Positions 47,830 through 58,561 of a stretch of 64,000 nucleotides of DNA are shown piece by piece. How positions within the stretch are numbered: position 1 is the stretch's first letter; every line of letters starts with the position of its first letter. Under the pieces are notes generated by a model. The model had not been told where the DNA came from and did not search any database. It worked only from the letters and a program-made list of their open reading frames with translations. This DNA comes from Photobacterium atrarenae (GTDB taxonomy: Bacteria; Pseudomonadota; Gammaproteobacteria; Enterobacterales; Vibrionaceae), in NCBI RefSeq assembly GCF_024380015.1, contig NZ_CP101509.1, positions 248,001 to 312,000 of the forward strand, read 5' to 3'. The position numbers and the translations under genes were made by a program.

Positions 47830-49174
47830 GCAGCTTCTCTTGATGGTGGGTTAATTCCGGATGGGAACGCTCCGGCTCTGCCCCCGTCCCCTGAAACACG
47901 GGCCGGTTATCTAACCAGAACAGGCGCGGATCGAAAGTAATAGCCGACAACATGGTCAAAATCACCACACAGGCAAACGACAGCGCAGCCGGGCCTGGGA
48001 AAATCGCCATCAGGTTTTGCAGCTGTACCAGGGCAACAAGGATCGCAACCACGAAAATATCAATCATCGACCAGCGGCCAATCAGCTCCGTCATCCGGTA
48101 CAGCCGAAGTTGTAAAATGGCCTGGCGCTGACTGCCGACCCGCTGCGCATTCACATATAACCAGCCTAATGCCAGGATTTTCGCCAGCGGGATCACGATG
48201 CTAGCGAGAAAGATCACCATGGCGATCGGATAAGAGCCTAACTGCCACAGCAGCATCACCCCCCCCATGATGGTTGAGCCCTCCTCCTTACCCAAGCTCA
48301 CCGTAATCATCATCGGATAAAGGTTTGCCGGAACAAAAAAGACCACCGCCGAGATCAGCAGCGCCCAGGAACGGTGCAAACTCTGTCTGGGGTTGAACGG
48401 GTGTAAGCGACCATGACAACGCACGCAACGCGCGTGGGTCCCTGGCGCCGGCAGCGGGTTCAGCTGTGCGCAGCAATGACAGCTGACATGATTGACCGAG
48501 TGATGACTGTCACCCGGCACCACATCGGGTACGGGAACCATCGGCTCGAGCTGCAACCACAGCCAGGTTCGATCCACCATCGACACGCATTTGACCACCA
48601 GCAGGGTGTAGACACAGAACGCCCAGAATGACATCCCGAGCCCGATATCAGCCAGCGAGGCAATCTTGATCAGGCTCACCAGCACCCCAATCAGGAACAC
48701 ATCCACCATCAGCCAGGGTTCGATCACCGACATCAGCCGGCACAATCGCTTTTGAAACGCCGAGACCTGCGGTGGCTCCGTCGTCTGACAACGCCGTCCG
48801 GCCAGCCAGTACAAATACAACACGGTCGAAATATACCAGGCCGGCAAAATCACCACGGTCAACAGCAGCAACATCGCCAGCAGGCTGTTACGGAACTGGC
48901 TGAGCATTTGGGCAGCATGTAGCAGGGTGATCTCCTGACTGATCCCCTGCACACTGAACGACATAAATGGAAAACTGATGCTGAGCACCAGCATGATCAG
49001 GCAGGCGATCCCGTATGCCAGCGGGCGCTGAAGCGGCAAACTAATGTGTTTCGCCAGCAAATGGCCACAACGTGGACAAGTCGCTTTCTGCCCGCCAGCC
49101 AGCTCGGGCAGCACTGTTACCAGGCCACACTCTTCACAACCTACCAGCACATCCGGGGAGGCGTTTTCACGCAT
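47822..49174 (-). CDS. pqiA: PqiA inner-membrane protein
   Basis: A 450-residue protein with two PqiA domains, each starting with a zinc-ribbon pair: CEECGLVTVLPELAGGQKATCPRCG near residues 13-38 and CHCCAQLNPLPAPGTHARCVRCHGRLH in the middle, each followed by four membrane helices. PqiA works with PqiB and PqiC in phospholipid or lipid movement between membranes and is induced by redox-cycling agents in E. coli through SoxRS. It is the first gene of pqiABC; the upstream 295 bases hold the promoter. Confidence 0.9.
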   Translation of the reverse strand: MRENASPDVLVGCEECGLVTVLPELAGGQKATCPRCGHLLAKHISLPLQRPLAYGIACLIMLVLSISFPFMSFSVQGISQEITLLHAAQMLSQFRNSLLAMLLLLTVVILPAWYISTVLYLYWLAGRRCQTTEPPQVSAFQKRLCRLMSVIEPWLMVDVFLIGVLVSLIKIASLADIGLGMSFWAFCVYTLLVVKCVSMVDRTWLWLQLEPMVPVPDVVPGDSHHSVNHVSCHCCAQLNPLPAPGTHARCVRCHGRLHPFNPRQSLHRSWALLISAVVFFVPANLYPMMITVSLGKEEGSTIMGGVMLLWQLGSYPIAMVIFLASIVIPLAKILALGWLYVNAQRVGSQRQAILQLRLYRMTELIGRWSMIDIFVVAILVALVQLQNLMAIFPGPAALSFACVVILTMLSAITFDPRLFWLDNRPVFQGTGAEPERSHPELTHHQEKLHE

Positions 49175-49330
49175 ATTCTGCCTTCATTTAATCGCATCTC
49201 ATCCTGAGCCAAACGATCTAAGTATAGGTAAGCTCTGTAAAAAGCGAGTATTGATGCCAAGACCTTCAGCGTAGATGCGAAAGCCCGATCAGGCCGAAGG
49301 GAATAAATGGTGAACGAAAAGGCGGGCAAT

Positions 49331-49353
49331 AAAAAACCTCCCGGTGGGAGGTT
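49331..49353 (-). terminator. Rho-independent terminator of phhAB
   Basis: On the reverse strand AACCTCCC pairs with GGGAGGTT around a three-base loop and is followed by TTTTTT. It lies about 115 bases after the phhB stop codon. Confidence 0.75.
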
Positions 49354-49384
49354 AAGTCTAGCAAGATAAAGTGAACGTCTAGTT

Positions 49385-49401
49385 ATACCAATCGTCCTAA
49401 C
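49385..49401 (-). repeat. Solo terminus of the ATACCAATC element
   Basis: ATACCAATCGTCCTAAC matches the inverted right end of copy 1 (3968-3984) over 14 bases and then diverges. It is probably a remnant or chance half-element. Confidence 0.4.
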
Positions 49402-49469
49402 TCAAAGTATAGTGAATATTTTGATAGCCATACATTTAATGTGGATACCACAGCATCCATCCCTTGCCG

Positions 49470-49820
49470 TCAAGCTGTCAGCGCAGCATGTGCCCGGTCC
49501 GTTTTCGCCGCGCAGATAAAGTCATTCTTATGCAGTCCTTTAATGGAATGACTCCACCAGCAAACCGTCACTTTACCCCACTCCAGCGTAATCGTCGGGT
49601 GGTGAAACGCCGCTTCAGCCAGCTCGGCCACCTGATCGGCAAACGCCCAGGCCTGTTTGAAGTTTTTAAAGGTATACACCCGCTCGAGCTGATCGATCCC
49701 GTCACGGGAAATAATCTCCCAAGCCGGAATACTTTTGACCAGCTCACGCCGCTCATCCGCAGTCACCAACGGCGCATCAATCTGACAGGCTTCGCATTTT
49801 AATTCATGTAAATCAGACAT
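49470..49820 (-). CDS. phhB: Pterin-4-alpha-carbinolamine dehydratase
   Basis: A 116-residue PhhB/DCoH-type protein that dehydrates 4a-hydroxytetrahydropterin and so recycles the cofactor of phenylalanine hydroxylase. The family motif [41 protein letters not shown] contains the catalytic His pair. It starts inside the end of phhA (eight-base overlap, ATGTCTGA), showing translational coupling. An ATG four codons upstream is less likely. Confidence 0.92.
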   Translation of the reverse strand: MSDLHELKCEACQIDAPLVTADERRELVKSIPAWEIISRDGIDQLERVYTFKNFKQAWAFADQVAELAEAAFHHPTITLEWGKVTVCWWSHSIKGLHKNDFICAAKTDRAHAALTA

Positions 49821-50625
49821 AGTCTCCCACAACCTCCTTATCTTTCGGTGGAAACATTGGCTTATGTAAGCCTAATTCAATTGCTTGGTGAACCATACTC
49901 ATAATGTCCTGATGAGCGAGTTCATACAGTTGTTCAATCTCATCCAGGACAAAATAGATCGGTTGCATAATATCAATGCGGTACGGTGTGCGCATAATAT
50001 CCACCGGATCAAACGGCCGGTAAACCGGCTTGTCGCCAGACACGGCATATTCAGTTTCACCCGGTGACGATAAGATCCCGCCGCCGTAGATACGCAACCC
50101 GTCCGGACGCCTGAGCAACCCGAACTCCACGGTAAACCAGTACAAGCGTGCCAGATATACCCGCTCCTGTTTGGTGGCCGCATAACCCAGCCGCCCGTAA
50201 GTGTGGGTAAATTCTGCAAAAGCCGGATTGGTCAGCATGGCACAGTGACCGAAAATTTCATGGAAAAAATCCGGCTCCTGCAAATAGTCAAACTCGTCCC
50301 GGCGACGTAAAAATGTCGCAACCGGAAACTGCTTATTGGCCAGCAATTTGAAGAATCGGTCAAAATCAATCAGCGCCGGAACCCGGGCACATTCCCACCC
50401 GGTCACCTGGCGCAGAACCCGGCTGATCTCTTCCAGCTGCGGGACGCGATCCCGCGGCAGATCGAGCAACTTGAGCCCGGCGATATATTCATCGCACGCC
50501 CGGCCTTCAATACAACTCAGCTGTCGGCTGACCAGATCATGCCAGATTTGATCTTCTTCCGGACTCCAGTGAATAAAGCCGCTTTCATCAGGCTTTTTGG
50601 ATACATACTTTGTGGCAACACCCAT
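49813..50625 (-). CDS. phhA: Phenylalanine 4-monooxygenase
   Basis: A 270-residue pterin-dependent aromatic amino acid hydroxylase converting phenylalanine to tyrosine. The non-haem iron ligands lie in FFHEIFGHC (two His) and a downstream Glu in [12 protein letters not shown]. The length from the chosen ATG (50625) agrees with the ~262-residue bacterial enzymes; the frame is open to 50787 but the added sequence is not family-like. phhB follows with overlap. The gene is divergent from hmgA. Confidence 0.92.
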   Translation of the reverse strand: MGVATKYVSKKPDESGFIHWSPEEDQIWHDLVSRQLSCIEGRACDEYIAGLKLLDLPRDRVPQLEEISRVLRQVTGWECARVPALIDFDRFFKLLANKQFPVATFLRRRDEFDYLQEPDFFHEIFGHCAMLTNPAFAEFTHTYGRLGYAATKQERVYLARLYWFTVEFGLLRRPDGLRIYGGGILSSPGETEYAVSGDKPVYRPFDPVDIMRTPYRIDIMQPIYFVLDEIEQLYELAHQDIMSMVHQAIELGLHKPMFPPKDKEVVGDYV

Positions 50626-50983
50626 AAACGAACCTGCTTCTTGTCGTGTTATATAACCCGACATCCCTGTGGATTTATAAGAATATCTTCCGTCTGCATT
50701 AAGGTTAGGTGGTTTAGCTGCCCGAATGGAACCCAATGATAAGAATCGTAAAAACACCACGCGTAACAATATTTTTACATCAAACAAAAGTTTACCCCAC
50801 GACTCACCCCGTATGAACCCGGCGCAGAAGCGAGGCCAAGATCACCTTGAGAAAGAGCGAGTTATGTAAAAAATTCCGCACAGCGTGCTGGAGGGAAAAA
50901 TCAACAAGTAAGTTGCTTGTTCGGTTTGAGTCAGCCAGATTTAATGTACTGAGTTAACAAAACATTAACCTAAGGATGAAGCA
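50626..50983. other. Divergent promoter region between phhA and hmgA
   Basis: A 358-base region with no gene. It should contain both promoters. TyrR/PhhR-like half-sites (TTTACA near 50776, TGTAAA at 50865-50870) exist but are not arranged as a full TGTAAA-N6-TTTACA box. AAGGA precedes hmgA by seven bases. Confidence 0.5.
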
Positions 50984-52114
50984 ATGCGGCACTGGTTTCA
51001 GTTTCCAATCATTGAAGGAAAAGCCTCGCGACAGGCGCACTGTGATCTCCCGGATGGGACGTTTGAGCGAGAATGCGGCAAGGAAGGTTTTTTTGGTCCG
51101 GCCAGCCACATGTACCACGCCAACCCGCCGACCGGCTGGATCAGTTGGGACGGTCCGCTCCGCCCGCGTGCCATCGATACCAACAAACTGGAACAGCCCG
51201 GACACACCCCGTGGGATGCTTCATTGCTGCTGCACAACCAGCATGTAAAATTCCGCGTATGGACCTGCCGGAGTTCGATGGATCACCTGGTGCGCAACGG
51301 TGATGGTGACGAAGTCCTGTTTATTCACCAGGGCAGCGGCCACCTCTATTGTGACTACGGCCACCTGACGTTTCGTGACGGCGACTATATCGTCCTGCCC
51401 CGCGCCACCAGCTGGCGCATCGAGGTCGATGAGCCGGTAACAATGCTCCTAATTGAGGCGACCAACAGCGGCTATCAAATGGCCGATCGGGGGCTGGTCG
51501 GCCAGCATGCCGTTTATGATCCGGCCGTGCTCGAACACGCCCGCATTGATGACGCGTTTCTGGCGCAGCAAAGCGGCGATCAGCAATGGCAGGTGATGCT
51601 GAAAGCACGCAATCAGCTCAATACTATTACCTACCCGTTCAACCCACTCGACGCTCAGGGCTGGAAAGGCAACCTGACCGTATTCAAGCTTAACTGGCGT
51701 GACATCCGTCCGCTGATGAGCCACCGCTACCACCTGCCGCCTTCAGCGCATACCACCTTTGTTGCCGACGGCTTTGTGATCTGCACCTTTGTGCCCCGCC
51801 CGATTGAAAGCGATCCCGGCGCGCTTAAAGTGCCGTTCTACCACAACAATGATGACTACGATGAAGTGCTGTTTTATCACCGGGGCAACTTCTTCAGCCG
51901 TGACAACATAGAAGCCGGGATGATCACCCATCACCCTTGCGGCTTTTCCCACGGCCCGCACCCGAAAGCATTAGCAGCCAGTATGGAAAGTCCGAAGCAG
52001 GAAACCGACGAGGTTGCCGTGATGATCGATACTCGCCATCCGCTGGATCTCGCGGAATTACCTGAAGGTGTTGAAAATAAAGACTACGTTTATTCATGGC
52101 TGAACAAGAAATAG
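50984..52114 (+). CDS. hmgA: Homogentisate 1,2-dioxygenase
   Basis: A 376-residue cupin-fold dioxygenase opening the ring of homogentisate to maleylacetoacetate. Expected iron-site elements: PFYHNNDDYDEVLFYHRGNFF (His and Glu) and CGFSHGPHPKA (His). Upstream SMDHLVRNGDGDEVLFIHQGSGHLYCDYGHL is the N-terminal cupin. The protein is shorter than the ~430-residue Pseudomonas/human type but matches the shorter form known in Vibrio. It is the first gene of a catabolic operon. Confidence 0.9.
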   Translation: MRHWFQFPIIEGKASRQAHCDLPDGTFERECGKEGFFGPASHMYHANPPTGWISWDGPLRPRAIDTNKLEQPGHTPWDASLLLHNQHVKFRVWTCRSSMDHLVRNGDGDEVLFIHQGSGHLYCDYGHLTFRDGDYIVLPRATSWRIEVDEPVTMLLIEATNSGYQMADRGLVGQHAVYDPAVLEHARIDDAFLAQQSGDQQWQVMLKARNQLNTITYPFNPLDAQGWKGNLTVFKLNWRDIRPLMSHRYHLPPSAHTTFVADGFVICTFVPRPIESDPGALKVPFYHNNDDYDEVLFYHRGNFFSRDNIEAGMITHHPCGFSHGPHPKALAASMESPKQETDEVAVMIDTRHPLDLAELPEGVENKDYVYSWLNKK

Positions 52115-52172
52115 TTTGCGCTTCGGCGCCTCAGCAATACGGATATTTACCACTGCAATAAAGGAGTTGCGT

Positions 52173-53195
52173 GTGAAACTAGCTTCCCTGAACCATGGCC
52201 GGGACGGACAACTGATTGTTGTTTCCCGTGATTTAACCCAGGCCGTCCATGCCCATGATATCGCCCCGACTTTACAGTTTGCGCTCGATAACTGGGATCA
52301 AGTTGAAAACGATCTGCAGCACCTCTACCGCAATCTCAATGACGGCGTGGCGCAGGATGTCTTCCCGTTTAATCCGGCCCTGTGCGCCTCTCCCCTGCCC
52401 CGCGCCTACCAATGGGCGGACGGCAGCGCCTATGTCAATCATGTCGAACTGGTGCGAAAAGCGCGTGGCGCTGAAATGCCGGAAAGTTTCTGGACCGATC
52501 CGCTGATGTACCAAGGCATGTCCGACGGCTTCCTGGCACCGACCCAGGATATCGAGATGGCGGATGAAAACTGGGGCATCGACTTTGAAGGCGAGATCGC
52601 AATCATCACCGACGATATCGATATGGGCACCCGCACCGAGGAAGTGCACGGCCATATCAAGCTGCTGATGCTGGTCAATGATGTCTCGCTACGCAATTTG
52701 ATCCCGGCGGAGCTGGGCAAAGGCTTCGGTTTCTTCCAGTCCAAACCGGCTTCGGCTTTCTCGCCCGTCGCCGTCACCCCGGATGAGCTGGGCGACAGCT
52801 GGCACGATTACAAGGTCCATCACCGTTTGACCGTCCACTACAACAACGAGCTGTTTGGTCAGCCCCATGCCGGGACCGATATGACCTTTAACTTTGCCGA
52901 ATTAGTCCAGCACGTCGCCAAAAGCCGGCATATCTGCGCCGGAACCATTATCGGCTCGGGGACGGTATCGAACAAAGACCGGAGCAGCGGCTCATGCTGC
53001 CTGGCTGAACGCCGAATGCTGGAAGTGATCGAGAACGGCTCGGCGAGCACCCCGTTCATGCGCTTTGGCGATACCATCAAAATCGAAATGTTCGATGATG
53101 CCGGTCAGTCTATCTTCGGGGCGATTGAGCAGAAAGTCGTGCGCTATGATCATCGCTACCACGACGAAGATCTCAACCACCACAAACCGGTGTAA
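52173..53195 (+). CDS. Fumarylacetoacetate hydrolase family protein
   Basis: A 340-residue FAH-family enzyme expected to split fumarylacetoacetate to fumarate and acetoacetate. Metal and substrate motifs: DFEGEIAIITDDIDMG (metal-binding Glu/Asp), NDVSLRNLIPAELGKGFGFFQSKPASAF and IIGSGTVSNKD. The start is GTG at 52173, preceded by AAGGAG; the frame opens earlier at 52116 without a ribosome site. It lies between hmgA and maiA, which fixes the pathway role. Confidence 0.9.
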   Translation: MKLASLNHGRDGQLIVVSRDLTQAVHAHDIAPTLQFALDNWDQVENDLQHLYRNLNDGVAQDVFPFNPALCASPLPRAYQWADGSAYVNHVELVRKARGAEMPESFWTDPLMYQGMSDGFLAPTQDIEMADENWGIDFEGEIAIITDDIDMGTRTEEVHGHIKLLMLVNDVSLRNLIPAELGKGFGFFQSKPASAFSPVAVTPDELGDSWHDYKVHHRLTVHYNNELFGQPHAGTDMTFNFAELVQHVAKSRHICAGTIIGSGTVSNKDRSSGSCCLAERRMLEVIENGSASTPFMRFGDTIKIEMFDDAGQSIFGAIEQKVVRYDHRYHDEDLNHHKPV

Positions 53196-53206
53196 GCGGA
53201 GGCGCA

Positions 53207-53842
53207 ATGGAGCTATTTGATTATTTCCGCTCATCGGCCTCGTACCGGGTACGCATTGCGCTCAACCTCAAAGGGCTGGACTACACACTGAGTCCGGTCT
53301 CTTTGCTGGCTAACGAGCAGACTGACGCAAGCTATACCGCGATCAACCCCAGCGCCCTGGTGCCGGGGTTGCGCACCGAACAGGGCATGCTCGGCCAGTC
53401 CGTCGCGATTCTGGAATACCTCGAAGAGCGCTATCCGGAACCCCCCATTCTGCCCCGGGGAACTTGGGAGAAAGCCAAATGCCGCGAGCTCGCCCTAACC
53501 GTCGCCTGTGATATCCATCCTCTCAATAACCTGCGGGTACTCAATTATCTCAGCCGTCAGCTCGGCGTGGAGCAAGCGGAGAAAACCGTGTGGTATCACC
53601 ATTGGTTGAAACTGGGATTTCAGACTTTGGAATCCCTGCTCGCGTCGCAGGAACAGCCGTTTTGTTGTGGCAATCAACCGACCATGGCCGACATTTGCCT
53701 GATCCCGCAGCTCTACAATGCGCGCCGGTTTGAGCTTGATCTGGCGCCCTACCCGACGCTGATCAAGATTGAGCAGCAGTGTCAGCAACTTGAAGCATTC
53801 CGCCGTGCCCATCCAGATGCGCAATCATCCTCGCACCTGTGA
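53207..53842 (+). CDS. maiA: Maleylacetoacetate isomerase (zeta-class glutathione S-transferase)
   Basis: A 211-residue GST-fold enzyme isomerising maleylacetoacetate to fumarylacetoacetate with glutathione. The zeta-class active site motif SSASYRVRIALNLKG is at residues 9-23 and the QSVAILEYLEERYPEPP glutathione site follows. It begins 11 bases after the fah stop codon, with GGAGG immediately upstream. Confidence 0.92.
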   Translation: MELFDYFRSSASYRVRIALNLKGLDYTLSPVSLLANEQTDASYTAINPSALVPGLRTEQGMLGQSVAILEYLEERYPEPPILPRGTWEKAKCRELALTVACDIHPLNNLRVLNYLSRQLGVEQAEKTVWYHHWLKLGFQTLESLLASQEQPFCCGNQPTMADICLIPQLYNARRFELDLAPYPTLIKIEQQCQQLEAFRRAHPDAQSSSHL

Positions 53843-53898
53843 ATTAAGCTTCAACAAAGGTTTTCAATTGCAGAATTCTAGAACACAAGGAGCGTGTG

Positions 53899-55974
<2,076 letters not shown>

Positions 55975-56012
55975 TCACCGCCAAGGCACTTTTTCGACGC
56001 CAAAGGAGTGAT

Positions 56013-56057
56013 ATGATGGTCGGATCATGCGAAATAGAGAAGCAGAGCCCGAGATGA
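56013..56057 (+). CDS. Upstream mini-ORF overlapping the CobW-family start
   Basis: A 14-codon ORF (MMVGSCEIEKQSPR) starts four bases after AAGGAG and ends in TGA that overlaps the ATG of the GTPase gene (ATGA). It contains no obvious regulatory codons, but the only strong ribosome site in this leader serves it, so the GTPase may be translated by coupling. Confidence 0.45.
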   Translation: MMVGSCEIEKQSPR

Positions 56058-57037
56058 AGCGTATTCCGACCAACATTATCACCGGTTTTTTAGGGGCCGG
56101 AAAAACCACAGCCATTCTTTCCCTGCTGGCCCGTAAACCTGAAGGGGAAAAGTGGGCCATTCTGATCAACGAATTCGGCAATGTTGGGGTCGATGGCGCC
56201 ATCCTGGATCAACAAGGCGCCATCGTCAAAGAAGTCCCGGGCGGCTGTATGTGTTGTGTCGCCGGGCTGCCGATGTCTGTCGGCATTAACGCCCTGCTGG
56301 CACAAAAGCCGGACCGCCTGCTGCTCGAACCCACCGGGCTTGGCCACCCGAAAGAAGTAATCGCCAAACTGACATCTGAGAGTTATCGTGATTATATCGA
56401 TCTCAAAGCAACCATTACCCTGGTCGACCCACGCCACTTCGGGGATCCGCAATATACCCAAAACCAGAACTTTCAGGATCAGCTGGCCCTGGCCGATGTC
56501 GTCGTCGCGAACAAAATTGATGCCTGCAACGAGGCCGATCTGGCCGCTTTCGAAGCTTTCGTTGCCGATTGTGAACCAACCAAAGCCGCAACGGAGAAAG
56601 TCGAACAGGGTGCACTGGACGTCCGCTGGCTCGATACCGAGCGAACCGAACGCCATGCTACCCACAGCCATCACCATCATGGTAGCGACACTGCCGAGCC
56701 GCTGCCGGGACTGGAGCTGACGCCGGGGCAAGCCTTCATTCGCCGGGAAAACAACGGCCAGGGTTACCGCAGCTGCGGCTGGTGCTTTGCTGCCGATCAG
56801 GTGTTCGATTTTGCCCAGCTGTTCAGCCTGTTCTCGAATCTCAATGCCCAGCGGGTGAAAGCCGTGGTCAACACCGAGCGCGGCTGTTTTGCCTTCAACG
56901 TGGTTAATCAGGTAGTCTCCGTTAATGAACTGACCCTGAGCGGCTTCGAGTCACGTATTGAGGTCATCGACAAGGAGCTGCTGCCGTGGGATGAACTGGA
57001 GCAGATCCTGTGCTCGATGATTAGCGCACAACCCTGA
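56054..57037 (+). CDS. CobW/COG0523 family GTPase (metal chaperone)
   Basis: A 327-residue G3E GTPase. Walker A GFLGAGKTTAI near residues 11-21, the metal-binding CxCC motif as GGCMCCVAG, NKID (G4) and a His-rich segment (HATHSHHHHGS) before the C-terminal CobW_C domain. Family members insert or deliver Zn, Co or other metals. Proximity to TldD/TldE (zinc proteases) and to iron/metal enzymes of the tyrosine pathway suggests a metal-supply role, but the metal is unknown. The ATG at 56027 also exists without a good ribosome site. Confidence 0.85.
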   Translation: MKRIPTNIITGFLGAGKTTAILSLLARKPEGEKWAILINEFGNVGVDGAILDQQGAIVKEVPGGCMCCVAGLPMSVGINALLAQKPDRLLLEPTGLGHPKEVIAKLTSESYRDYIDLKATITLVDPRHFGDPQYTQNQNFQDQLALADVVVANKIDACNEADLAAFEAFVADCEPTKAATEKVEQGALDVRWLDTERTERHATHSHHHHGSDTAEPLPGLELTPGQAFIRRENNGQGYRSCGWCFAADQVFDFAQLFSLFSNLNAQRVKAVVNTERGCFAFNVVNQVVSVNELTLSGFESRIEVIDKELLPWDELEQILCSMISAQP

Positions 57038-57175
57038 CCCTTGACGGCTCATTCTTCTCTGTTTCATGCTAATAATGAGTATTGAATAAAAGAAAATTCC
57101 AAAACCATTGCAACGAAATCGCAAATTTGTCCGGGACTGTCCATCCCCGGACGTCATCACAAGCAAGGAGCAAGT

Positions 57176-58561
57176 ATGCTAAACCCTGCTACTGCGAAAG
57201 CAGTCATTGACCATGCGCTATTTCTCGGAGCTGACTTTGCCGAACTCTTTGTCGAGCATCATCAGTCCAGCTCAGTCGAGTTGATCTCCGGCGATATCGA
57301 CAAGGTCAACTCCGGGATCGACTTCGGGATCGGTGTCCGCCTGTTCTTCGGCCACAAGGTACTGTACGGCTATACCAACAGTACCGACGAAGAAGAGCTG
57401 AAACGCGTGACCAGCCTGTTGGCCGCCAAAGATAAACGCGACCAAATCGCCCAGGCCGGTACACTGAATCTCAGCCGTTACACCGATCGCCACCAGTGTC
57501 AGCTACCGCTCTCGCAGGGTGCCAGCCTCGACGCCAAAATTGCGTTCCTGCGCGACACCGATCAGGCGGCTCGCAGCGAAGATGAGAAAATCTCGCAGTT
57601 TATCGGCCGCATTCTGCAGCGGGAGCAGCAAGTCGAGATCTTCAACTCAACCGGGCTGCATATCGGCGATACCCGCCACTATACCCGTGTTGCCGCCACC
57701 GCCATTGCCCAGGACGGCAATGAGCAGTCGACTGGTTTTGAAGCGCCGGGCGCCCTGACCGGCTGGGAATTCAACACCCGCCTCAATGCCCGCGAGCTGG
57801 GTCATCAGGTCGCCAGGCAAGCCATGGTAAAACTGACCGCCGAGCACTGCCCGTCCGGTGAAATGCCGGTGATTATCGGTAACGGTTTCGGCGGCGTGAT
57901 CTTCCACGAAGCCTGCGGCCACTTGCTGGAAACCACCTCAGTCGCGAAAAAAGCTTCCGTGTTCCACGACAAGATGGGCGAGATGATTGCCAACCCGGTG
58001 GTCAGCGCTGTCGATGACGGCACCATGAGCCACGAGTGGGGCTCGATCAACATCGACGATGAAGGGATGGAAACCCAACGCACGCAACTGATCAAAGACG
58101 GTAAGCTGACCAGCTTTATGGTCGATCAGATGGGCGGACTGAAAACCGGCTACGCGCCAACCGGCTCGGGTCGTCGTGAGTCCTACAAATATGCGCCGAC
58201 CTCACGAATGCGGAATACCTTTATCGAACCAGGCGACAGCTCCCTCGACGCCATGATTGGCAGTGTCGAGCGCGGCATCTATGCCAAGAAAATGGGCGGC
58301 GGCTCGGTCCAGCCCGGCACCGGCGAGTTCAACTTTGCCGTGCAGGAAGCTTACCTGGTTGAAAACGGCAAGATCACCAAGCCCCTGAAATCAGCCACCC
58401 TGATCAGCACCGGTCCGAAAGTGCTGAAAGAGATCAGCATGGTCGGTCAGGATTTTGCGCTGGCAGCCGGGATGTGTGGCTCCGTCAGCGGCTCGGTACC
58501 GACCACCGTCGGCCAGCCTGCCCTGAAAGTCGATAACATTCTTGTTGGTGGAGGTAACTAA
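57176..58561 (+). CDS. tldD: TldD-like metalloprotease subunit
   Basis: A 461-residue TldD/PmbA family protein. The zinc site is the HExxxH motif HEACGH at residues 244-249, with the C-terminal ligand Cys434 in AGMCGSVSGSVPTTVGQP. TldD forms a heterodimer with TldE; in E. coli it processes microcin B17 and the CcdA antitoxin, and in other cases modified peptides. The protein is slightly shorter than E. coli TldD (481). It ends TAATG, overlapping the next start by one base. An SD AGGAGC precedes the ATG. Confidence 0.88.
   Translation: MLNPATAKAVIDHALFLGADFAELFVEHHQSSSVELISGDIDKVNSGIDFGIGVRLFFGHKVLYGYTNSTDEEELKRVTSLLAAKDKRDQIAQAGTLNLSRYTDRHQCQLPLSQGASLDAKIAFLRDTDQAARSEDEKISQFIGRILQREQQVEIFNSTGLHIGDTRHYTRVAATAIAQDGNEQSTGFEAPGALTGWEFNTRLNARELGHQVARQAMVKLTAEHCPSGEMPVIIGNGFGGVIFHEACGHLLETTSVAKKASVFHDKMGEMIANPVVSAVDDGTMSHEWGSINIDDEGMETQRTQLIKDGKLTSFMVDQMGGLKTGYAPTGSGRRESYKYAPTSRMRNTFIEPGDSSLDAMIGSVERGIYAKKMGGGSVQPGTGEFNFAVQEAYLVENGKITKPLKSATLISTGPKVLKEISMVGQDFALAAGMCGSVSGSVPTTVGQPALKVDNILVGGGN

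Larger units (their letters stand above)
49175..49469. other. Intergenic region between phhB and pqiA
   Basis: A 295-base gap holding the phhAB terminator (49335-49353 with U-tract on the reverse strand), a solo end of the repeat family (49385-49401) and the presumed pqiA promoter at its left side. No gene is seen. Confidence 0.6.

Noticed and set aside
50776..50870. TyrR/PhhR-like half sites between phhA and hmgA
   Set aside because: TTTACA and TGTAAA occur but about 90 bases apart and not as a proper inverted box.
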